Assembly: GCF_046197865.1 (NCBI RefSeq)
Contig: NZ_CP166990.1
Location: forward strand, 186,001-250,000
Direction: 5' to 3'
Length of the DNA stretch: 64,000 bases
Source of the DNA: JAHKLT01 sp046197865
Lineage (GTDB): Archaea; Methanobacteriota; Methanobacteria; Methanobacteriales; Methanobacteriaceae
Shown piece after piece: positions 35,936 to 45,840 of this stretch; the first letter of the stretch is position 1, and the number at the start of each line of letters is the position of its first letter. The notes below the pieces were generated by a model, which was not told where the DNA came from, did not search any database, and was given only the letters and a program-made list of their open reading frames with translations. A program made the position numbers and the translations under genes.

Positions 35936-36769
35936 GTGGACCAATTTTACAAATTCTTACGTGATATTCAAAAAAAAGAAAGAAGTAAAGGTGTTTTAGC
36001 TCGTGTAGAAGAGGATTTCTATAAGAGTATCCATGATTATTTAGATAAACTTAAAGAAATTGCAGGTAACGATCCCTTCTCAAATGAATATAACCTTTTT
36101 AAAGAAAGTCAAATGGTTGCAACTGAAATTTGTGAGCGACGCGAACACAAAATTACAGATGCTGCAGTTATTAATATTCATCGTTCTTTTCACTTATTTA
36201 CTGGAAAACCAAAATTTGATCTTTTAGATACTACTCCTATTAATTTAACTCCTGAAGAGGAAAAATTTTATTTTTCATTAATTGATACTTTAAAAAACCA
36301 TAGAATGGATATTTCACTTGATAAATTAAGTGAAGATGATTTAAAAAAGATATCTGATGATTCTAATCAAAAAACAATTATTGAAAAAAAAGAAGAAATT
36401 CCAAAAGCTATTAAAAAGGAAGAAAAACCTTCTGATGATAAAGTTTTAGAAAAATTAGAAAAAGTTTCAAAATCTAAGGTTATTTTTGATGAAAAAAGAG
36501 AACCAATAGAAAAGCAAATTTCTAAAACAAATATTACTGAAGATGATTTATCAAATATTTATAATGATGTGGATAGTCAATTTATAAATCAAAATCCTAC
36601 TAAAAAAGAAGGTAGTAATACAATTCTAATTTTTGATGAAGTTGATTCTATTATGGGTGTTGATGGCAAAGTATATGGGCCATTTAGACCTCAAGATATT
36701 GTTACTATTCCAAATGAAAATGCTAAGGTTTTTACAAGATATAAAAAAGCCAGATTCGTAAAAATTTAA
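35936..36769 (+). CDS. gins51: Archaeal GINS subunit (Gins51/Sld5-like)
   Basis: A 277-residue DNA replication factor of the CMG-like helicase complex. The N-terminal helical A domain (about 1-130) carries SKGVLARVEEDFYKSI and LTPEEEKFYFSLIDTLKNHR. A charged Lys/Glu/Ser-rich linker of about 90 residues leads to the C-terminal B domain, FDEVDSIMGVDGKVYGPFRPQDIV. This A-linker-B order is that of archaeal Gins51. The start is GTG 35936. It follows pcn by 49 bases and is probably co-transcribed with it, as in many archaea. Confidence 0.88.
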   Translation: MDQFYKFLRDIQKKERSKGVLARVEEDFYKSIHDYLDKLKEIAGNDPFSNEYNLFKESQMVATEICERREHKITDAAVINIHRSFHLFTGKPKFDLLDTTPINLTPEEEKFYFSLIDTLKNHRMDISLDKLSEDDLKKISDDSNQKTIIEKKEEIPKAIKKEEKPSDDKVLEKLEKVSKSKVIFDEKREPIEKQISKTNITEDDLSNIYNDVDSQFINQNPTKKEGSNTILIFDEVDSIMGVDGKVYGPFRPQDIVTIPNENAKVFTRYKKARFVKI

Positions 36770-37015
36770 TTTTTCCATTAACTTTAAATATATATTAAAA
36801 ACATATTTAATACTGTATCTGTGATAGCGAAAAATTTTATTTATTAATTTAAATATTATTTTGATTTTTGCTTTATGTAAACTTAAACTGTTACAAAAAA
36901 GTCTAAATCTCTAATACTTTATAAAAAATACTTTTTTTAAAGATTTAATTAACAGATAGTTATCTATTCAGATAGATTTATTATAATTTTTTATTAAATG
37001 AATTAGGTGTATAAA

Positions 37016-37294
37016 ATGAAAATACCAAAGGAAAAAAGAACATATTGTCCATATTGTAAAACTCATACAACTCATGAATTACACACTGCTAAGAAAAGAA
37101 AAGCTAGTGAGTTAAAATGGGGACAAAGACAGTTCAGAAGAGTAACTGCTGGTTACAGAGGTTATCCAAGACCTTTACCTGCTGGAAACAAACCTGTTAA
37201 GAAATTAGATTTAAGATATAAATGTAAAGTATGTGGTAAATCTCACATTAAAGATTCATTCAGAGTAGGAAAACCTGAATTCGTAGCTAAATAG
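37016..37294 (+). CDS. rpl44e: Ribosomal protein L44e
   Basis: A 92-residue zinc-ribbon protein of the large ribosomal subunit near the E site. It starts [20 protein letters not shown] and ends with YKCKVCGK...; the two CxxC pairs hold zinc. The start at 37016 after AGGTG gives the family N-terminus; an in-frame GTG nine bases earlier overlaps the ribosome site and should not be used. It heads the L44e-S27e-aIF2alpha-Nop10-PAC2 cluster conserved in archaea. The 246 bases before it hold its TATA (near 36920) and little else. Confidence 0.97.
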   Translation: MKIPKEKRTYCPYCKTHTTHELHTAKKRKASELKWGQRQFRRVTAGYRGYPRPLPAGNKPVKKLDLRYKCKVCGKSHIKDSFRVGKPEFVAK

Positions 37295-37302
37295 GTGTTA
37301 TT

Positions 37303-37482
37303 ATGACTAGTAAAGGTAGAGGAAATTTTTTAAAAGTAAAATGTTTAGATTGTGATAATGAGCAAGTAATTTTCGATCGTGCTGCTTCAGATGTAAAATG
37401 CATAATATGTGGTAAAACTATTATGAAATCTAAAGGAGCTAAAGGTAAAATTATGGCTCATATTGATAAAGTTTTAAATTAA
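37303..37482 (+). CDS. rps27e: Ribosomal protein S27e
   Basis: A 59-residue zinc-finger protein of the small ribosomal subunit. It reads [17 protein letters not shown] with a second CIICG pair, giving the four-Cys zinc site of S27e, and ends AHIDKVLN. It starts eight bases after L44e with GGTG upstream. The length and gene order (L44e, S27e, aIF2-alpha) are as in other archaea. Confidence 0.95.
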   Translation: MTSKGRGNFLKVKCLDCDNEQVIFDRAASDVKCIICGKTIMKSKGAKGKIMAHIDKVLN

Positions 37483-37510
37483 AAAACTTATCTTTTTCAT
37501 TGGTGATATA

Positions 37511-38305
37511 ATGGTAAGAAAAAGTCAAGAGTGGCCAAATGAAGGTGAATTAATAGTTGGGACTGTTTATAAAGTCTTAAATTACGGCGCTTTTGCAAAA
37601 CTTGAAGAATACAAAGGCAAAGAAGCTTTTATTCATATTTCAGAAGTCTCTTCTGGTTGGGTTAAAAACATTAGGGATTATGTAAAAGAAAATCAAAAAA
37701 TAGTTTGCCGTGTTCTTAGAGTTAATCCAAAAAAAGGGCATGTTGATGCATCACTTAAAAGAATAAGAGAAGATCAAAGAACTAAAAAAATTCAACAATG
37801 GAAAATTGAACAAAAAGCAGAAAAATTCTTAGAACTTGCAGCTAAATCATTAGGTAAAGACTTAAACACAGCTTATGATGAAGTAGGTTATGAACTTATG
37901 AATATCTATGGAGATATTTATGGTGCATTTGAAACTGCTGCTGATGAGGGAATCAATTCTTTAACTGATGAAGGAATTCCAAAAGATTGGGCTGAATCTA
38001 TTGTTGATATTGCAGATAAAAACATCACTCCTCCAGAAGTTCAAATTAGTGGATATGTAGATATTGAAACTTTTGATTCTAATGGGGTAGATGTTATTAT
38101 CGAATCACTTAAAGCTGCTGAAGATAATGGTGATGAGGAAGAAGAGATCCAAGTTCAATCTGTTGGTGCTCCAAGATATAGAATCACTGTTAAATCATCT
38201 GATTATATTCAAGCTGAAAAAAGTTTAAAAGAAGCTGCTGACAGATGTATTCAAATTATTGAAGAATCTGAAGGTAATGGAACTTTCTTAAGAGAATTAG
38301 AATAG
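37511..38305 (+). CDS. eif2a: Translation initiation factor 2 subunit alpha
   Basis: A 264-residue subunit of the trimeric factor that brings initiator tRNA-Met to the ribosome. The N-terminal S1 RNA-binding domain has [20 protein letters not shown] and [17 protein letters not shown], followed by the helical domain and the C-terminal alpha-beta domain ([18 protein letters not shown] region, about 205-255). GGTGAT precedes the ATG. The initiator tRNA it would serve is also encoded in this window at 49535. Confidence 0.96.
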   Translation: MVRKSQEWPNEGELIVGTVYKVLNYGAFAKLEEYKGKEAFIHISEVSSGWVKNIRDYVKENQKIVCRVLRVNPKKGHVDASLKRIREDQRTKKIQQWKIEQKAEKFLELAAKSLGKDLNTAYDEVGYELMNIYGDIYGAFETAADEGINSLTDEGIPKDWAESIVDIADKNITPPEVQISGYVDIETFDSNGVDVIIESLKAAEDNGDEEEEIQVQSVGAPRYRITVKSSDYIQAEKSLKEAADRCIQIIEESEGNGTFLRELE

Positions 38306-38320
38306 TTTTTTTGTGATTTA

Positions 38321-38488
38321 ATGAATTTAAAAATGAAAAAGTGTTCTGCTTGTGGGATATATACAATTCAAGATAAATGCCCAAAATGTAATGGGGATTT
38401 AAATGTTATTTATCCTCCTAAATTTTCTGTTCAAGACAAATATGGTAAATATCGTAGAATTTTGAAAAAACAAACAAGAAACATTTAA
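38321..38488 (+). CDS. nop10: Ribosome biogenesis protein Nop10
   Basis: A 55-residue H/ACA ribonucleoprotein component that supports Cbf5 in guided pseudouridylation of RNA. It reads [20 protein letters not shown], with two Cys pairs for zinc, then [15 protein letters not shown], the conserved Nop10 tail. Met1 at 38321 or Met5 (38333) could be the start; GTGAT upstream favours 38321. It lies 15 bases after aIF2-alpha, as in other archaea. Confidence 0.94.
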   Translation: MNLKMKKCSACGIYTIQDKCPKCNGDLNVIYPPKFSVQDKYGKYRRILKKQTRNI

Positions 38489-38499
38489 AAGGTGAGCTT

Positions 38500-39270
38500 A
38501 TGAAAGCAACAGAAATAAATATTATCGAAGAAGTTGAATTAGAAAATCCTATTTTTATTGAAGCACTTCCAGGCATTGGTCATGTTGGCAAATTAGCTGC
38601 AGATTCCATGATTGATGAGTTGGATGCAACAAAATTTGCAGAAATTTATTCTCCATACTTTCCTCCTCAAGTTTTTGTTGGAGAAGATGGTGTTATAGAA
38701 AATATGATTAATGAATTATATTATCTAAAAGATATTGGAGAAGATAAGCAAGATTTTATTCTTCTTGTTGGTAATACTCAAGGATTGTCTACTGAAGGTC
38801 AATTTGAGATTTGTAAGGATATTTTAGATTATCTTAAAAAATTCGATATTAAAACCATGTATACTTTAGGTGGAATAGCTACAGGTCAACCTGTCGAAAA
38901 TCATAAAGTATTAGGTGCAGCATCAGATTCTAAAATGGCTGAATATTTAAAGGAACACGATATTGAACTTAGATCTAATGATGGAGGTATTATTGGTGCT
39001 TCTGGTTTATTTTTAGGTTTAGGTCAAAGATTAAATATTTCAGGAGCTTGTTTAATGGGTGAAACTCCAGGTTATTTCATTGATGCAGAGTCTGCTGAAG
39101 CTATTTTAATCAAATTATCTAATCTTTTAAATATTGAAGTTGATACTGGAAAATTAGATGAAAGAGCTGAAGAAACAAGGAAAATGTTAGAAAAGGCTCA
39201 ACAAATGGAACAAGAAATGATGGGTAAATCTACTTCTCAAGATGTCGATGATTTAAGATATATTGGATAG
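38500..39270 (+). CDS. PAC2 family protein (proteasome-assembly-chaperone-like)
   Basis: A 256-residue protein of the PAC2 family, homologous to eukaryotic proteasome assembly chaperones and often encoded beside aIF2-alpha and Nop10 in archaea. Family blocks are the start [47 protein letters not shown] and [10 protein letters not shown]. The C-terminal 40 residues form a charged helix with coiled-coil character. GGTGAG precedes the ATG. Its biochemical role in archaea is not settled. Confidence 0.9.
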   Translation: MKATEINIIEEVELENPIFIEALPGIGHVGKLAADSMIDELDATKFAEIYSPYFPPQVFVGEDGVIENMINELYYLKDIGEDKQDFILLVGNTQGLSTEGQFEICKDILDYLKKFDIKTMYTLGGIATGQPVENHKVLGAASDSKMAEYLKEHDIELRSNDGGIIGASGLFLGLGQRLNISGACLMGETPGYFIDAESAEAILIKLSNLLNIEVDTGKLDERAEETRKMLEKAQQMEQEMMGKSTSQDVDDLRYIG

Positions 39271-39339
39271 ATTCCATTATTTTTATTTTTTATTTTTTTT
39301 TAAATATTTTTATATATAATACATTACTTATTTTAATTT

Positions 39340-40536
39340 ATGTTAGTTAATGCAGATTTACATCTTCATAGTTGTTTTTCAATGGCAAGTTCTAAAGACA
39401 TGGTTATTAAAAACATAGCTCCGATGTCAAAACTTAAAGGATTAAATCTTGTAGGTACTGGTGACGGTCTACATCCTGGTTGGTTAGATATTATTGAGGA
39501 AAGCACTACTTATTCTGGAGATGGAATCTATTCAAGAGATGATGTTGATTTTGTCTTAACAACTGAAGTTGAAGGAAAAAATAAAATCCATCATTTAATT
39601 ATAATTCCAGATATTGATATAGCTCGTGAGATTTCTAAAAAACTTCCATCTAAAAATAAAAATACTGATGGAAGACCAAGATCTCCTTTAACTGGTGTTG
39701 AATTATTAGAATTAGTTAGAGAGTATGATTGTATGATTGGTCCAGCACATGCTTTTACTCCTTGGACTGGAATGTATAAGTCATTTGATAGTATTTATGA
39801 TTGTTATGAAAAGAAACCAGACTTTGTAGAACTTGGTTTATCTGCTGATACCGATATGGCTGATAGAGTGTCTGAACTTAAAGATTTTCCATTTCTTTCA
39901 AATTCTGATGCACATTCTCCATGGCCACATAGATTGGGTAGGGAGTTTAATCAAATAGAGCTTCAAGATATTTCATACTCATCACTAAAAAAGGCAATAA
40001 AAGATAAGACTATTAAAGCAAATTATGGCCTCATACCTAACTTAGGTAAATATCATATGACTGGATGTACTAAATGCTATAAATTAATTAATCCTGAAAT
40101 AGCTAAGGAAAATAAAATGAAATGTTCATGTGGTGGAAGGATTAAAAAAGGTGTAGATTATAGGATATCTGAAATAGCTGATTTAAAAGAACCTGTTCAT
40201 CCTTCATTCAGAGGAAAATATGTTCATTTAATGCCACTTGCTGAGATAATAAGTATGGTTTATGATAAAGGTGTTACAACTAAAACAGTTCAAGGTAAAT
40301 GGCAAAATTTAATAGATTCATTTGGTCCTGAAATTAATATTTTACTTGATACTCCTTTAGATGAAATTAATAAAGTAGATTCAGATGTTTGTATAGCTAT
40401 AAACTCATTTAGAAATGATTCATTAACTATTTCACCAGGTGGTGGAGGAAAATATGGATCAATAGATTTTGATAAAAATATTGATAAAAAAAGAAAAAAA
40501 GAAGAAAAGGAAAATTTAACTTTAGATAACTATTAA
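39340..40536 (+). CDS. Endonuclease Q (EndoQ), PHP-domain DNA repair nuclease
   Basis: A 398-residue homolog of EndoQ (TIGR00375), which cuts DNA 5' of deaminated bases such as hypoxanthine and uracil. The PHP metal site is seen in NADLHLHSCFSMASS, GTGDGLHPGW, GPAHAFTPW and SNSDAHSPWPHRLG. A zinc finger follows (CTKCYK...CSCGG, about 245-270), then a helical C-terminal domain with SPGGGGKYG. TATA-like TTTTTATATATAATA lies about 25 bases before the ATG, so the mRNA appears leaderless. It ends with a four-base overlap into the convergent metal ATPase gene. Confidence 0.88.
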   Translation: MLVNADLHLHSCFSMASSKDMVIKNIAPMSKLKGLNLVGTGDGLHPGWLDIIEESTTYSGDGIYSRDDVDFVLTTEVEGKNKIHHLIIIPDIDIAREISKKLPSKNKNTDGRPRSPLTGVELLELVREYDCMIGPAHAFTPWTGMYKSFDSIYDCYEKKPDFVELGLSADTDMADRVSELKDFPFLSNSDAHSPWPHRLGREFNQIELQDISYSSLKKAIKDKTIKANYGLIPNLGKYHMTGCTKCYKLINPEIAKENKMKCSCGGRIKKGVDYRISEIADLKEPVHPSFRGKYVHLMPLAEIISMVYDKGVTTKTVQGKWQNLIDSFGPEINILLDTPLDEINKVDSDVCIAINSFRNDSLTISPGGGGKYGSIDFDKNIDKKRKKEEKENLTLDNY

Positions 40537-42572
40537 CTTTCAAGTTTTGAAATTCTCATTGCATTTGCAACAACAAATAAAGTAAGTCCCATATCTCCTA
40601 CAAGTACAGCCATCCATAAATCAATAAATCCTAAAACTCCTAAAACAGCTAAACTTACTTTTATTATTAAGCTTAATATTACATTTTGTTTAATAATATT
40701 CATTGTTTTTTTAGATAAATCAATTAAAAAACCTATTTTTGAAAGTTTATCATCTAATAAAACTATATCTGCTGTTTCAATAGCTACATCAGATCCTCCA
40801 AAACCCATAGCTATTCCAACATTTACTCTTGCTAGAGCTGGTGAATCATTTACACCATCACCAACCATTGCAACATCTTTATAATCATCAACAACTTCTT
40901 GAACTATATTTAATTTATCTTCTGGTAATAAATTAGAATAATGTTTATCTAAACCATTCACACTAGCTATGTCATTTGCAGTTTCTTCATTATCTCCAGT
41001 TAACATCATAGTTACTATTTTATTTGATTTTAATTTACTTATTAATGATTTACTATCAGATCTAACTTGATCAGATAAGGTAATATATCCTAAAATTTCT
41101 TCTTCATTAGATACTATTAATTTAGTTTTATTTTTAAAAGATTCTTCATTTTCTAAATTATTTAATTCATTTTTTATTGATAAATTAAAATCAAATAATG
41201 ATTCTTTACCTATATAATAACTAGTTTTCTCTATTGATCCTAGAATTCCTTTACCAGAAATTGATTCAAAATTATCTACTTCTAAAAGAGATATTTTTTT
41301 GTTTTTCCCATATTCATGAAATGTTTTAGCTATTGGATGTTTAGATTTATTTTCTATTGAACAAACAATTTGAATTAAATCATTTTTATTAAAATCTTTA
41401 AGTGGAATTATAGACTCAATTTTTAACTTACCTTCAGTTAATGTTCCTGTTTTATCAAATAAAAAAGCCTTAATTTTAGATAACTCTTCAATATATTCCC
41501 CACCTTTTATTATTATTCCATTTTTAGTACCTGCTGTAATTGCAGAAACCATAGAAACAGGTGTAGAAATAGCTAATGCACATGGACATGATATTACTAG
41601 CAAAACCAATGCTCTATAGGCCCACTCACTTAAAGATGCTCCAAAAAGTAAAGTAGGTAGTACTGCTACTAAAAAAGCTATAACTACTATAAGAGGAGTA
41701 TAAATTGATGCAAATTTATCAATAAATAAATCTACTTTTGCTTTTTTCTCTTCTGATTCTTTTACAAGTTCAATAATTTTTGAAATTACAGTATCTCCAG
41801 CAGCTTTTGTAGCTTTTAATTCAATATATCCTTCTTCATTAATAGTTGATCCAAAAACATCATCACTTACTTTTTTAGTTACAGGTACACTTTCTCCTGT
41901 AATGGATGCTTGATTTATTGATGTATTACCTTCAATTATTTCACCATCAATTGGAATTTTATCTCCAGGATGAACAACAACAATATCACCAACTTTTATA
42001 TCATCTACATTTACTTCTATGTTTTTTCCATCTTTTTTAATAGTTCCAGTATCAGGATTTAATTTAATTAAGTTAATAATTGATTTTTTAGATTTATCTA
42101 AAGCATATTCTTCTAAATATTCAGCTAAATAATATAATAATATAAGAATTGCACCTTCACTTCCATCTCCAAGTAAAAATGCACCAAATGCAGCTATTGT
42201 AATTAAAAAATCAATCTTTATTTCTTTTTTAAATAAAGATTTAATTCCATGAGTTATGATATCTTTTCCAACAAAAAGCACAATTGCTATAAATAATAAT
42301 TCTCTTAAAAGATAGCTATATTGGTTGTTAATAACTATATTTATAAAATGAGCTATTAAAAATACTCCAATACCTATTCCTAATATTAATAATGGTTTTT
42401 TTGACTGTTTGTGATTAGTATCTAAGTTATCTAATAAATTTCCTTCACATGCACATTCTGGTTCATGATCGTGGTCGTGAGAATGGTCATGAGAGTGGTG
42501 ATGTTCTTCTTCATGTGAGTGATTATGACTACAACAACTAGATGAACATGTAGTTTCTTCATTGCTTGACAT
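40533..42572 (-). CDS. zntA: Zn/Cd/Pb-type P1B ATPase with His-rich N-terminus
   Basis: A 679-residue heavy-metal exporter. The first 40 residues hold Cys pairs and a His/Asp run (HNHSHEEEHHHSHDHSHD) in place of a folded HMA domain, a likely divalent-metal sponge or sensor. The transmembrane CPC is in SCPCALAIS (about 327-329), the phosphorylation site in DKTGTLTEGK (about 372), the actuator loop TGES, and GDGVNDSPALA follows. DKTGTLTEGK with CPCALA fits Zn/Cd/Pb rather than Cu ATPases. It overlaps the ArsR gene by 14 bases, so the pair forms a self-regulated operon. Confidence 0.93.
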   Translation of the reverse strand: MSSNEETTCSSSCCSHNHSHEEEHHHSHDHSHDHDHEPECACEGNLLDNLDTNHKQSKKPLLILGIGIGVFLIAHFINIVINNQYSYLLRELLFIAIVLFVGKDIITHGIKSLFKKEIKIDFLITIAAFGAFLLGDGSEGAILILLYYLAEYLEEYALDKSKKSIINLIKLNPDTGTIKKDGKNIEVNVDDIKVGDIVVVHPGDKIPIDGEIIEGNTSINQASITGESVPVTKKVSDDVFGSTINEEGYIELKATKAAGDTVISKIIELVKESEEKKAKVDLFIDKFASIYTPLIVVIAFLVAVLPTLLFGASLSEWAYRALVLLVISCPCALAISTPVSMVSAITAGTKNGIIIKGGEYIEELSKIKAFLFDKTGTLTEGKLKIESIIPLKDFNKNDLIQIVCSIENKSKHPIAKTFHEYGKNKKISLLEVDNFESISGKGILGSIEKTSYYIGKESLFDFNLSIKNELNNLENEESFKNKTKLIVSNEEEILGYITLSDQVRSDSKSLISKLKSNKIVTMMLTGDNEETANDIASVNGLDKHYSNLLPEDKLNIVQEVVDDYKDVAMVGDGVNDSPALARVNVGIAMGFGGSDVAIETADIVLLDDKLSKIGFLIDLSKKTMNIIKQNVILSLIIKVSLAVLGVLGFIDLWMAVLVGDMGLTLFVVANAMRISKLES

Positions 42573-42912
42573 TAACTATACCTTCTTTAATTATACTTAT
42601 TATTTGCAAATCAGCTATTGAATAAAAAATCTGTTTGTTTTCTTTTCTATATTTTACAAGATTACTAGCTCTTAAATGTCTTAATTGATGAGAAATACTT
42701 GATTGACTTATATTTAATAATAATGATAGTTCACATACACACAGTTCATCATAAGAAAGTGCAAGTAATATTCTAACACGCGTACAATTACTAAGTATTT
42801 TAAATAAATCACTTACTTCATGCATCACATCATGAGGTTCTATTTCAGAAGAAATTTTATTTACTAAATCACTTCTGATATTTTTTATTTCACAAACATC
42901 CTTTTCAGTCAT
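42559..42912 (-). CDS. ArsR/SmtB-family metal-sensing repressor (CadC-like)
   Basis: A 117-residue winged-helix repressor. The DNA-binding stretch is CVCELSLLLNISQSSISHQL followed by LVKYRKENKQIFYSI. Cys in the ELCVCEL recognition-helix region is the alpha3 metal site of CadC/ArsR-type sensors, and an N-terminal Cys near residue 7 may complete it. Metal binding should release it from the operator just upstream and induce the ATPase it overlaps. TATA lies about 24 bases before the ATG, so the transcript is probably leaderless; no ribosome site is present. Confidence 0.92.
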   Translation of the reverse strand: MTEKDVCEIKNIRSDLVNKISSEIEPHDVMHEVSDLFKILSNCTRVRILLALSYDELCVCELSLLLNISQSSISHQLRHLRASNLVKYRKENKQIFYSIADLQIISIIKEGIVNVKQ

Positions 42913-42918
42913 ATGATG

Positions 42919-42943
42919 ATATATTCATATGAACATATATAAA
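42919..42943 (-). promoter_or_regulatory. ArsR operator overlapping the promoter of the metal-efflux operon
   Basis: The dyad centred on TTCATATGAA (42924-42933) extends with one mismatch to 42919-42938. It overlaps the minus-strand TATA TTTATATA (42943-42936). Binding here would block initiation at about 42912, next to the start codon. The ATAT...TTCATATGAA...ATAT form resembles ArsR/SmtB operators. Confidence 0.7.
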
Positions 42944-43012
42944 GTTTTTCATAAATAATTAAAAATAAAAATAGTTAAATTAAAGTTAAAGTATAATTAG
43001 AAAATAAATAAG

Positions 43013-43086
43013 CGGACTTGGAGGGATTTGAACCCTCGGCCTCAAGATTAGGAGTCTTGCGCCCTTCCAGACTAGGCTACAAGCCC
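43013..43086 (-). tRNA. tRNA-Arg (anticodon CCT)
   Basis: Complete cloverleaf on the minus strand: acceptor GGGCTTG/CAAGTCC, anticodon stem CAAGA/TCTTG around CTCCTAA (anticodon CCT, codon AGG), T arm GAGGG-TTCAAAT-CCCTC, discriminator G, no encoded CCA. Confidence 0.95.
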
Positions 43087-43161
43087 ATAAAAAAAATAAT
43101 TATAAGTATTATTTGGTCTTAATTTTTGAAATAAATTAATTTATTAGAAAAAGAGTAAAAA

Positions 43162-43235
43162 CGGACCCGCCGGGATTTGAACCCGGGGTCTTCGGATTAG
43201 AAGTCCGACGCCCTATCCAGCTAGGCTACGGGCCC
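43162..43235 (-). tRNA. tRNA-Arg (anticodon TCT)
   Basis: Complete cloverleaf on the minus strand: acceptor GGGCCCG/CGGGTCC, anticodon stem TCGGA/TCCGA around CTTCTAA (anticodon TCT, codon AGA), T arm CCGGG-TTCAAAT-CCCGG, discriminator G. It reads AGA, the dominant arginine codon in this AT-rich genome. Confidence 0.95.
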
Positions 43236-43327
43236 TAATAAATTTATATTAAAAGTCTATTTTTTTTAGTATATAAACTTAACTTTTAAAAATTTAAAAA
43301 ATAAAAAAGATAGGATAATTTTAATTA

Positions 43328-43843
43328 TTATCCTCTACTAGTTTTGCCAGTTGTTCCATCAACACCAATGGTATCTACTAAATCACCAGATGAATCATAA
43401 ACTGGAACAAAATACATATTAATTTCTTTAGAATATGCAGCACTTCCTATGGTACAACCAGGTTCTTTAACAGCATTTTTTGCAATACTTTCTGCTTCAC
43501 TTGGTGGTATTTTAGGGTCATCATCTGGAGTAGTAGGATTTGTAATTACTGGTTTGTTTGATGAACTTCCACTTCCTGATCCACTGCCTCTGTTTGATCC
43601 ATCACCAGTTCCAGTTCCAACTCCACTTCCTTTACCGTTACCTGAAGCTGCTACACTTCCTCCGTTACTATTAGAAACATTTGTAGAATTTCCTGCTCCT
43701 TCACTTCCAGAACCACCTTCTCCGTCTAATTCTGGTAGACTTGAAAAAATCTCGTTATCTGGATTAGTTAAACCGTAAGCTGTTACACCTGCAGCTATAC
43801 ATAAAACTATGATAACTGAAATAATTATATTAGACTTTTCCAT
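43328..43843 (-). CDS. Membrane-anchored Gly/Ser-rich protein with PepSY-like C-terminal domain
   Basis: A 171-residue exported protein. An N-terminal signal anchor (IIISVIIVLCIAAGVTAYGL, residues 6-25) is followed by a flexible Gly/Ser/Asn stalk of about 70 residues (GKGSGVGTGTGDGSNRGSGS). A compact C-terminal domain begins PPSEAESIAKNAV and ends with VDTIGVDGTTGKTS. The AEx-IAK opening and the aspartate-glycine end resemble PepSY domains, which often bind or inhibit proteases at the cell surface. It is a single gene with GGAGGT before the ATG. Function is unknown; the PepSY call is by pattern. Confidence 0.65.
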   Translation of the reverse strand: MEKSNIIISVIIVLCIAAGVTAYGLTNPDNEIFSSLPELDGEGGSGSEGAGNSTNVSNSNGGSVAASGNGKGSGVGTGTGDGSNRGSGSGSGSSSNKPVITNPTTPDDDPKIPPSEAESIAKNAVKEPGCTIGSAAYSKEINMYFVPVYDSSGDLVDTIGVDGTTGKTSRG

Positions 43844-44063
43844 TATTTTTTACCTCCACTTTTTTTAGATTGAATATAGTTATTATATTTTAATTCCGTG
43901 ATACTTAAACTTATGTAAAAAAATTTATTTCATATTTAATCATATTAATTTTTAGTTTTAACTAAATAATTTTTAGGTATAATTAAACATTTCTATAGTT
44001 TATTTGGATTTTAAAGTTAAATTTTCTGTTATTTAAACTTTTCTTTTAGTTTTTTTGAAAATG

Positions 44064-44073
44064 TTTATAAATA
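44064..44073 (+). promoter_or_regulatory. frh operon TATA box
   Basis: TTTATAAATA preceded by the purine-rich GAAAATG as BRE predicts a start near 44097 and a leader of about 34 bases with GAGGTGA before frhA. The 220 bases further upstream show only A/T-rich DNA. Confidence 0.6.
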
Positions 44074-44130
44074 AGGTAATATTAAATGTATATTATTGTT
44101 AGTTTCTAATTTATAAATGAGGTGACAAAT

Positions 44131-45348
44131 GTGAATAATCCGATAGTAATATCCCCTACCTCTCGACAAGAAGGACATGCTGAGCTTGTTATGGAAGTCG
44201 ATGATCAAGGGATTGTAACAAAAGGAAGATACTTTAGTATCACTCCTGTCAGAGGCTTAGAGAAAATGGTTGTCGGTAAAAGTCCTGAAACCGCACCTGT
44301 TTTATGTCAAAGAATTTGTGGAGTATGTCCTATTCCACATACTTTAGCTGCTGCAGAAGCTGTTGATAGTTCATTGAGTATTGATATACCTAAAAATGGT
44401 AAATTACTCCGTGAAGCAACACTTGCTGCGCACAACATTAATAGTGCTGCTATACATCATTTCTTAATAGCTCCTGATTTTGTACCAGAAGACAAGTTTG
44501 CAACTGCTGTTGAAAGTGTTTCTACTGTTAGAAAAACTGTTCAATACGTTGTAGATATGATTGCAGGTGAAGGTATTCACCCTTCTGATATTGTAGTTGG
44601 CGGTATGGCGAGAAATATCTCTCCTCTTGCTAAAGAAAAATTAGTTGAAAGAATTAAAGAATTAAAACCTACCTTAGAGGCACATGTTGAATTAATTAAA
44701 AATTTAGTGCTTGAAAAAGGTTTACCTACTGATTTAGGTGTTGTTGATGCTCCTACTTTAGCTAGTGATCCTAACTATGGTAAAAATGAATGGTTTGATT
44801 TTGATAAATTCTCTGAAGTTTTACCTGAAGAATGGTATGATGATCCTGAAGTTGGTAAAAGAGCTTGTTCTGTAATACCTTTATGGAATGGCGTAAATGT
44901 CGAAACTGGTCCTAGAGCTAGAATGGATGATTTCGCTGGATTCAAAGATAAGGGTGTAGTTGCTCAACATGTTGCAAGAGCAGACGAAATGTTAGTTAAT
45001 TATAATTGGTTAGTAGACCTTTTAGATCAAATTAACACTTCTGCTGGAGTTCGTGCTGACTATGATCCTAGAGGAAATGATAAATTAGGTGTTGGAGTTA
45101 TTGAAGGCCCTAGAGGTACTGATGTCCACATGGCTCAAATTAAAGACGGTAAAATCCAATTTTACTCCGCTATTGTTCCAACAACTTGGAATATTCCAAC
45201 AATGGGACCTGCAACTGAAGGATTTTCTCATGAATTAGGCCCTCATGTTATCAGAGCATATGATCCATGTCTTTCATGTGCTACTCATGTGATGGTTGTC
45301 GACGATGAGGACAAAAGTGTTCTCAAAAACGATATGGTGAGAATTTAA
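44131..45348 (+). CDS. frhA: F420-reducing [NiFe] hydrogenase subunit alpha, FrhA
   Basis: The 405-residue large subunit that splits H2 at the Ni-Fe site to reduce coenzyme F420 for methanogenesis. The Ni-Fe ligands are in [11 protein letters not shown] near the N-terminus and [11 protein letters not shown] near the end; both are Cys, so it is not a selenoenzyme. The C-terminal extension after the final His ([12 protein letters not shown]...) is the piece trimmed by the FrhD protease. GTG at 44131 is chosen because GGTGA sits at the right distance; the GTG at 44122 is part of that ribosome site. Confidence 0.96.
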   Translation: MNNPIVISPTSRQEGHAELVMEVDDQGIVTKGRYFSITPVRGLEKMVVGKSPETAPVLCQRICGVCPIPHTLAAAEAVDSSLSIDIPKNGKLLREATLAAHNINSAAIHHFLIAPDFVPEDKFATAVESVSTVRKTVQYVVDMIAGEGIHPSDIVVGGMARNISPLAKEKLVERIKELKPTLEAHVELIKNLVLEKGLPTDLGVVDAPTLASDPNYGKNEWFDFDKFSEVLPEEWYDDPEVGKRACSVIPLWNGVNVETGPRARMDDFAGFKDKGVVAQHVARADEMLVNYNWLVDLLDQINTSAGVRADYDPRGNDKLGVGVIEGPRGTDVHMAQIKDGKIQFYSAIVPTTWNIPTMGPATEGFSHELGPHVIRAYDPCLSCATHVMVVDDEDKSVLKNDMVRI

Positions 45349-45366
45349 GCTTTTAGAGGAATATTA

Positions 45367-45840
45367 ATGCCATATGATGCAGAGACTTTAGTAGTTGGTT
45401 GTGGAAACATCTTATTCAAAGATGATGGTTTCGGTCCAACTGTTATAAAAAAATTAGAAGAGTATTTCGAAGATAGGGAAATGCCTGATGAGACTATGTT
45501 TATTGATGCAGGAACAGGTGCAACTCACTTTATTTTTTCACTTCCTGATGAGAAATGGAAAAAAATTATTGTTGTTGATGTTGTAGAATTTAATGCTGAA
45601 CCAGGAACTGTGAAAATTTTTAGTCCACATGATATTCCAAAAGGAACATATGAGAATGTTCATACTTGGCCTGTTGAAGAACCTTTACATGATCTTGCAG
45701 AAAATGCTGAAGTTATTGTAGTAGGTTGCAAGCCAGAGGAAATCTCTGCACCAGATGTTGATATGGGTCTTACAAAACCTGTTCAAGATGCTATTCCTGA
45801 AGCCGTTAATATAATTTTAAAAGAAATTGGGGTTTTATAA
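45367..45840 (+). CDS. frhD: Hydrogenase maturation protease FrhD
   Basis: A 157-residue HyaD/HycI-type endopeptidase that removes the C-terminal tail of FrhA after nickel insertion. It begins with the family block [16 protein letters not shown], whose acidic residue binds nickel in the precursor, and has [10 protein letters not shown] and a conserved His region. It lies 18 bases after frhA. Its stop overlaps the start of frhG by one base. Confidence 0.94.
   Translation: MPYDAETLVVGCGNILFKDDGFGPTVIKKLEEYFEDREMPDETMFIDAGTGATHFIFSLPDEKWKKIIVVDVVEFNAEPGTVKIFSPHDIPKGTYENVHTWPVEEPLHDLAENAEVIVVGCKPEEISAPDVDMGLTKPVQDAIPEAVNIILKEIGVL

Noticed and set aside
43449..43778. 109-residue plus-strand frame rich in Pro/Leu
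   Set aside because: It is the complement of the Gly/Ser stalk in the minus-strand surface protein.
45248..45330. Selenocysteine in the hydrogenase large subunit
   Set aside because: The C-terminal ligand motif reads DPCLSC with Cys codons and no in-frame TGA.
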